From positions 186,001-250,000 of the forward strand of contig NZ_JAQOSQ010000003.1 in NCBI RefSeq assembly GCF_030068455.1: a stretch of DNA of 64,000 bases, written 5' to 3'. Both the position numbers and the translations under genes were made by a program. Shown piece after piece: positions 60,040 through 64,000 of the stretch; position 1 is the first letter of the stretch; the number at the start of each line of letters is the position of its first letter. The DNA comes from Roseofilum casamattae BLCC-M143 (GTDB lineage: Bacteria; Cyanobacteriota; Cyanobacteriia; Cyanobacteriales; Desertifilaceae). The notes under the pieces were generated by a model, which saw nothing but the letters and a program-made list of their open reading frames with translations, ran no database searches and was not told where the DNA came from.

Positions 60040-60182
60040 AATTTTATCGTGTTTGCTGCCGATAACATTATAGCACGGATGGAAAAAAGCCGCCCTCCAC
60101 TTCGTTAAAGGGCGGGGCTTTAAACCCAGTTTTTTGGTAAAATAACGTTTATCCTGTAATTGTCAGAAAATGGCGAGCGCGA

Positions 60183-63104
60183 ATGATGCAGCCTTGGCGA
60201 TCGCAAACTCTCCTGCGACTACTCGCAATAATTCTAGTCGCTCTCTTCGGCGCGTGGCTGTTTTTTGATGTCACCGCGAATACCATTGCCGAAGCCTTAT
60301 GGTTCCAGCGTCTGGGCTATTTACCGGAATTTCTGCTGCGGGTGAAAACGCGGGGTATTTTGTGGGCGATCGCATTTTTGGTCACCTCATTCTACCTGTG
60401 CGGCAATCTCATGATTGCCAACCGAATCAAGCATCCCAACCCCTCCGAAACCATCGATGCTTATCCCAAAAATCCGAAAACCATTCCCTTAGGATGGTTG
60501 CTCCTCTCCGTCGGATTATTAAGCTTAGTTTTGGGCTTAATTTTAGTCCAGTACGGGCAAATTCTCCGGGACTATTGGCCGGCGAGCTGGGAGAGTCCCG
60601 ATCTTACGCCTCCGCTCCCTCCTCGCTTTCGTCCGGAGTCCGCCATAGAGACCGTACAATCTCTCGTCGATTCTCGGTTTGATGCCCTATTTTTATTCAG
60701 CTTCCCGATTTTAGTTATCGGCTTGCCGCAACTGATTTTGATGGCAATATCCATTATTATTAGTTTAGGATTTGGAGTCATTTTATCAAGCCATTGGGCG
60801 CGAATTTTAGCCGGATTTAATCCTACCTCATTTGACCGTATCGATCCTCTATTTAAGCAAGATATTAGCTTCTACACGTTTAGCTTACCCGTACTGCATC
60901 TGTTGGAATTTTGGTTAGTCATCTTATCTGTATTTGCCTTATTTTCGACCACAGCCATTTATCTGTTATCCGGTAAAAGTTTAGCCCTAGGAAGTTTTCC
61001 CGGATTTTCAGGAAAGCAACGCCGCCACTTACAGGTATTGAGTGCGGCAGTTATGTTTAGCGTCACCTATAGTTTTGCTCTCGCTCGCTACGAAGTGCTT
61101 TACTCTCCGACTGGCGTAATTTATGGCGCGAGTTTTACCGATATTTATATTCAAAAGCCCACGATTGAAGTTCTGTCTATTTTAGCCCTCGCTTATGGAA
61201 TATTCTTATTAGGTCGCTCCATGTATTGGGATAAAAAACGAGATATTTGGCGGAAAATGATTGGCGTCATGCTGTTTTATCTCGCTATTGCTGGAATTGC
61301 TAGTTTTACCCTACCTTCCATTGCGCAACGGGCAATCGTAGAGCCGAATGAAATCGAGCGGGAGCTGCCTTTTATTCGGCGCAGTATTGAATTTACGCGA
61401 TCGGCATTTGACCTGGATAATGTAGAAGTTTATCCCTTCGAGCCAGAAGGAGAACTCACTCGTGCGGATTTGCAAAATAATGACCTAACTATTGATAATA
61501 TTCGGTTGTGGGATAGTCGCCCTCTATTAATGGCGAATCGACAATTGCAGCAAATTCGCCTGTATTATAAATTCCAAGATGCAGATATCGAGCGCTATAC
61601 TTTGCAGCGCAAAAATGGCGTGGGAACGGTAAAGCAACAGGTGATTTTAGCCCCGCGAGAATTAGACTATGCAGGAGTACCGGAAGAAGCGAAAACTTGG
61701 GTGAACGAGCATTTAGTTTATACTCACGGTTATGGCTTTACCCTCTCTCCGGTTAATCGAGTAGCGCCAGATGGGTTGCCGGAATATTACGTGAAGGATA
61801 TTGGGGCAGAAAATATTGGAGGTTCGCGCACTTCAATTTCGGTTTCCGATGCCAGAATTAAGAATAGCATTCCCATCGGTAAACCGCGTATTTATTATGG
61901 CGAATTAACTAATACTTATATCATGACGCCTTCAGCAGAACCGGAGTTAGACTATCCGCAAGGCGATGAAAATCAATATCATTTTTATGATGGCAGTGGT
62001 GGAGTTCCGCTTAATGCCACTTGGAAGCGATGGTTATTTGCCAAATATTTGCGCGATTGGGAAATGTTATTAACTCAATCGTTTACGCCAGAAACTAAGG
62101 TATTATTTCGGCGGAATATTAAAGAGCGAGTGACTGCGATCGCGCCCTTCTTAAAGTTCGACAGCGATCCGTATTTAGTGACTGCAAATGCCGATTTAGG
62201 AGATCGCCATTCCTCAGAAGAAGAGAATTATTTATACTGGATTATCGATGGGTATACCACGAGCGATCGCTATCCCTATTCCGATCCGGGAAAACTCGAG
62301 TTTAATTATATTCGCAATTCCGTTAAAGTAGTTGTTGATGCCTATCATGGCAGCGTCTACTTTTTCATGGCCGATGAATCCGATCCCATCGTCCAAACTT
62401 GGGCGAAACTATTCCCGAATTTATTTCGATCGCTCGACGAAATGCCGGAATCTTTGAAGGTGCATATTCGCTATCCTGTAGACCTATTTTCGATTCAATC
62501 CAATCAGCTCCTCACCTATCATATGACCGACCCCCAAGTATTCTATAATCGGGAAGATTTATGGCGGGTTCCGCGAGAGATTTATGGGGGCGAGCAGGAA
62601 ACGGTGAAACCCTATTATTCGATTGTGAAATTGCCGACGGAAACCAATGAAGAATTTGTCTTGCTCAACCCATTTACTCCTGCCAGTCGCAATAATTTAA
62701 TTGCTTGGTTGGCAGCGCGATCGGACGGTCGAAATTATGGTAGACTATTGTTATACCAGTTCTCCAAACAAGAGCTGATTTACGGACCGGAACAAATCGA
62801 TGCTCTGATTAACCAAGATCCGGATATTTCGCGGCAAATTTCTCTCTGGAACCGAGAAGGTTCGCGAGCCATTCAAGGAAACTTATTGATTATTCCGATT
62901 GAGAAATCTTTGCTCTATGTGGAACCCCTGTATCTGGAAGCGGAGCAAAATAGTTTGCCAACTTTAGTGCGAACGATTGTGGCTTATAATAATAAAATCG
63001 TGATGGCCAACACTCTGCAAGACGCCCTCAATGCTATTTTTTCCGAGAATAAGACAGCTCCAGAGACTCCAGTATCCAGCGTCGTCCCAACTCTGGAGGA
63101 TTAG
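60183..63104 (+). CDS. UPF0182 family membrane protein
   Basis: 973 aa. Seven membrane helices lie in the first 390 residues (LLAIILVALFGAWLFFDV, LGWLLLSVGLLSLVLGLILV, 20). A large extracytoplasmic domain follows (about 390-973), with family motifs such as YVKDIGAENIGGS, WIIDGYTTSDRYPYSD and YPVDLFSIQ. The family is conserved in cyanobacteria and actinobacteria with no settled function. Full length. It starts 46 bp beyond the left end of the TnpB element. Confidence 0.9.
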   Translation: MMQPWRSQTLLRLLAIILVALFGAWLFFDVTANTIAEALWFQRLGYLPEFLLRVKTRGILWAIAFLVTSFYLCGNLMIANRIKHPNPSETIDAYPKNPKTIPLGWLLLSVGLLSLVLGLILVQYGQILRDYWPASWESPDLTPPLPPRFRPESAIETVQSLVDSRFDALFLFSFPILVIGLPQLILMAISIIISLGFGVILSSHWARILAGFNPTSFDRIDPLFKQDISFYTFSLPVLHLLEFWLVILSVFALFSTTAIYLLSGKSLALGSFPGFSGKQRRHLQVLSAAVMFSVTYSFALARYEVLYSPTGVIYGASFTDIYIQKPTIEVLSILALAYGIFLLGRSMYWDKKRDIWRKMIGVMLFYLAIAGIASFTLPSIAQRAIVEPNEIERELPFIRRSIEFTRSAFDLDNVEVYPFEPEGELTRADLQNNDLTIDNIRLWDSRPLLMANRQLQQIRLYYKFQDADIERYTLQRKNGVGTVKQQVILAPRELDYAGVPEEAKTWVNEHLVYTHGYGFTLSPVNRVAPDGLPEYYVKDIGAENIGGSRTSISVSDARIKNSIPIGKPRIYYGELTNTYIMTPSAEPELDYPQGDENQYHFYDGSGGVPLNATWKRWLFAKYLRDWEMLLTQSFTPETKVLFRRNIKERVTAIAPFLKFDSDPYLVTANADLGDRHSSEEENYLYWIIDGYTTSDRYPYSDPGKLEFNYIRNSVKVVVDAYHGSVYFFMADESDPIVQTWAKLFPNLFRSLDEMPESLKVHIRYPVDLFSIQSNQLLTYHMTDPQVFYNREDLWRVPREIYGGEQETVKPYYSIVKLPTETNEEFVLLNPFTPASRNNLIAWLAARSDGRNYGRLLLYQFSKQELIYGPEQIDALINQDPDISRQISLWNREGSRAIQGNLLIIPIEKSLLYVEPLYLEAEQNSLPTLVRTIVAYNNKIVMANTLQDALNAIFSENKTAPETPVSSVVPTLED

Positions 63105-63139
63105 TTAGCTCGTCAGGGTAAGAGCATCTCAATCACCCT

Positions 63140-63642
63140 TGACAAAAGGAACTGAGGATAGAGAACATATAGTCATTATTCATAGCTGCCCGCTTCTGCT
63201 TCTGTCGTAAACTACGCTTGAGAGTAGTTTCTTAATGAACTTGATTTTCAATGCCCCAATGTTGGCGAATAATGTTGCCTAAAACCCGAGCATTGGCAGG
63301 TAAAGAAGATAAGTAAAATTGAACTTCGTGAGTGGTTTTATTCCAGAGATGACGAGTTCTTTTGAATTCTGCGGACAATTTCGGTCTGAGTCCCCATGGC
63401 ATCAATAGTGATAATCGCTCCCGTAATATCTAATAATTCAAGCAGGGCAGGGATTGCCGTGATTTCATTCGATTTGTCGTCTACTGGAATTTGTCCTCAA
63501 ACCAGTTGCTGTTGACTGGCCCAAGCTGTGACTAAGTTTAAGGCTTTTATTTCCTTCTGTCGATCGTAAGAACCTCGCAAAGTTTTGCCATCTATAGGAA
63601 CGACTTCTCCAACCAAAGAACCGAGAAGAGGTTGAAGACCCT
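63140..63642 (-). pseudogene. ISAs1-family transposase remnant
   Basis: The minus strand encodes pieces of an ISAs1 transposase: GEVVPIDGKTLRGSYDRQK (19), a TGA stop, then [20 protein letters not shown] (20) and [12 protein letters not shown]. After a frameshift it reads SSLPANARVLGNIIRQHWGI (20) and ENQVH. The N-terminal part and normal C-terminus are missing. It is non-functional and ends where the PEP-CTERM fragment begins. Confidence 0.82.
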
Positions 63643-63861
63643 GGGTATGGTTGGGGTGGGTATTATTCAATAGGTGGTGGTGGAGTTGTAGGTGCCGGTT
63701 GTAATTCCGGTTGTGGAGGGGGAGGTAGAGTTGGGGGCGAGGATCCCTTTGTTTGGCTCAAATTTACGGAGTCGGAGAGCGTTCCCGAACCAGCCAGCAC
63801 GATCGCCATCCTAGCACTAGCTGGAACGGGATTGCTCGCCACTCGCAAGCGCAAACAGTAA
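63643..63861 (+). pseudogene. 3' fragment of a PEP-CTERM gene
   Basis: The plus-strand frame reads Gly-rich GWGGYYSIGGGGVVGAG (17), then ESVPEPASTIAILALAGTGL (20) and the basic end LATRKRKQ. This is a complete PEP-CTERM tail with no start or signal peptide upstream; the sequence there is ISAs1 remnant. The gene was cut by insertion or deletion. Confidence 0.72.
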
Positions 63862-63907
63862 ATCCCATCGCCATTCCCCCTTTAGTTAGCCTTGAAGGGA
63901 ATTGTTC

Positions 63908-64000
63908 ATGGAAAACTCGATATCTGACACTGCCGAACACCCGAGTGCGATCGCGCAAACGAATGAGGCTAGAAACCGGGTTTCTGCAAGACATGCTATC
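63908..64000 (+). CDS. possible start of a gene cut by the window edge
   Basis: ATG 63908 with GAAGGG about 8 nt upstream opens a frame through the end (MENSISDTAEHPSAIAQTNE, 20, and 11 more residues). It includes the AGAAACCGG palindrome at 63971, so it may be an intergenic artefact instead. Confidence 0.25.
   Translation, partial: MENSISDTAEHPSAIAQTNEARNRVSARHAI

Larger units (their letters stand above)
58778..60136 (-). mobile_element. IS605/IS1341-type element with tnpB only
   Basis: Reading on the minus strand, the left end lies just after TTAC (60140-60137) and has a GC-rich hairpin (60087-60120; AAGCCGCCCT with AGGGCGGGGCTT). The right end has an imperfect hairpin (58788-58808; CCCCA and TGGGG arms) and finishes in TCAA (58781-58778). 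A TTAC target with a TCAA right end is the IS608-like arrangement. No tnpA is present, so it must be mobilised in trans or be immobile. The element is poor in HIP1 relative to its surroundings. Confidence 0.78.

Noticed and set aside
1-64000. tRNA and rRNA genes
   Set aside because: No T-loop-like GGTTCGAATC blocks with matching acceptor stems, and no rRNA signatures, were seen in the gaps.

Overview
The window reads as chromosomal DNA of a filamentous cyanobacterium. The HIP1 octamer GCGATCGC recurs throughout, inside and between genes. Several gene sets are cyanobacterial: vipp1/IM30, fraC-fraD-fraE (needed for filament integrity in heterocyst formers), menB, an NtcA-type nirA promoter, cyanoexosortase with PEP-CTERM proteins, HpsJ-like proteins, DUF3288, UPF0182 and FHA-ABC transporters. 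I found no rRNA or tRNA genes. Genus and species cannot be fixed from the sequence.

Layout. 1-5450: 5' end of nirA with an NtcA promoter, an OmpA/BON envelope protein, a HEAT-repeat protein and an NB-ARC ATPase without the usual C-terminal repeats. 5840-9980: protein-sorting cluster (PEP-CTERM substrate, TPR protein, exosortase, its partner, HpsJ-like protein). 10030-12180: DsbA-like protein without its CxxC, menB, a Cys-rich small protein. 12630-15715: SPOR-type membrane protein and two tandem PspA/Vipp1 genes. 15927-18673: fraCDE, with a short FraD, then larE. 18700-24560: RHH-like protein, second HpsJ-like membrane protein, ftsI with an FtsL-like gene, DUF3288, Uma2, SDR. 24660-32577: FHA-ABC transporter, hybrid histidine kinase overlapping a REC-kinase, small proteins. 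33045-34787: Ser/Thr kinase with a C-terminal FGE/C-type-lectin domain whose end looks like a diversity-generating-retroelement variable region. 35027-39213: ccsA and resB type cytochrome c assembly genes separated by a toxin-antitoxin pair and a DUF433 remnant. 39350-45610: pentapeptide protein, PPOX and GST genes divergent from a TetR regulator with two matching operator-like palindromes, RTX protein, small proteins, long-form RmlA. 45759-52089: 1462-aa SF1-helicase/TPR protein and ftsH. 52477-56420: YrhK protein, amidase, FmdB-like protein, degenerate GGDEF protein. 56480-56894: orphan CRISPR array. 57058-64000: TPR-glycosyltransferase, IS605/IS1341-type TnpB element, UPF0182, then an ISAs1 transposase remnant abutting the surviving 3' end of a PEP-CTERM gene.

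Themes. Many genes concern the envelope and cell-cell contact: exosortase sorting, HpsJ, FraCDE, Vipp1, FtsI/FtsL, amidase. The genome also carries conflict or variation elements: NB-ARC, helicase-TPR, TA pair, CRISPR, TnpB and a probable DGR target. The strongest leads are the DGR-like C-terminus of the kinase at 33045-34787, the short FraD, the helicase-TPR giant, and the PEP-CTERM/exosortase/HpsJ cluster. No reverse transcriptase or template repeat was seen here, so any DGR machinery would lie elsewhere.
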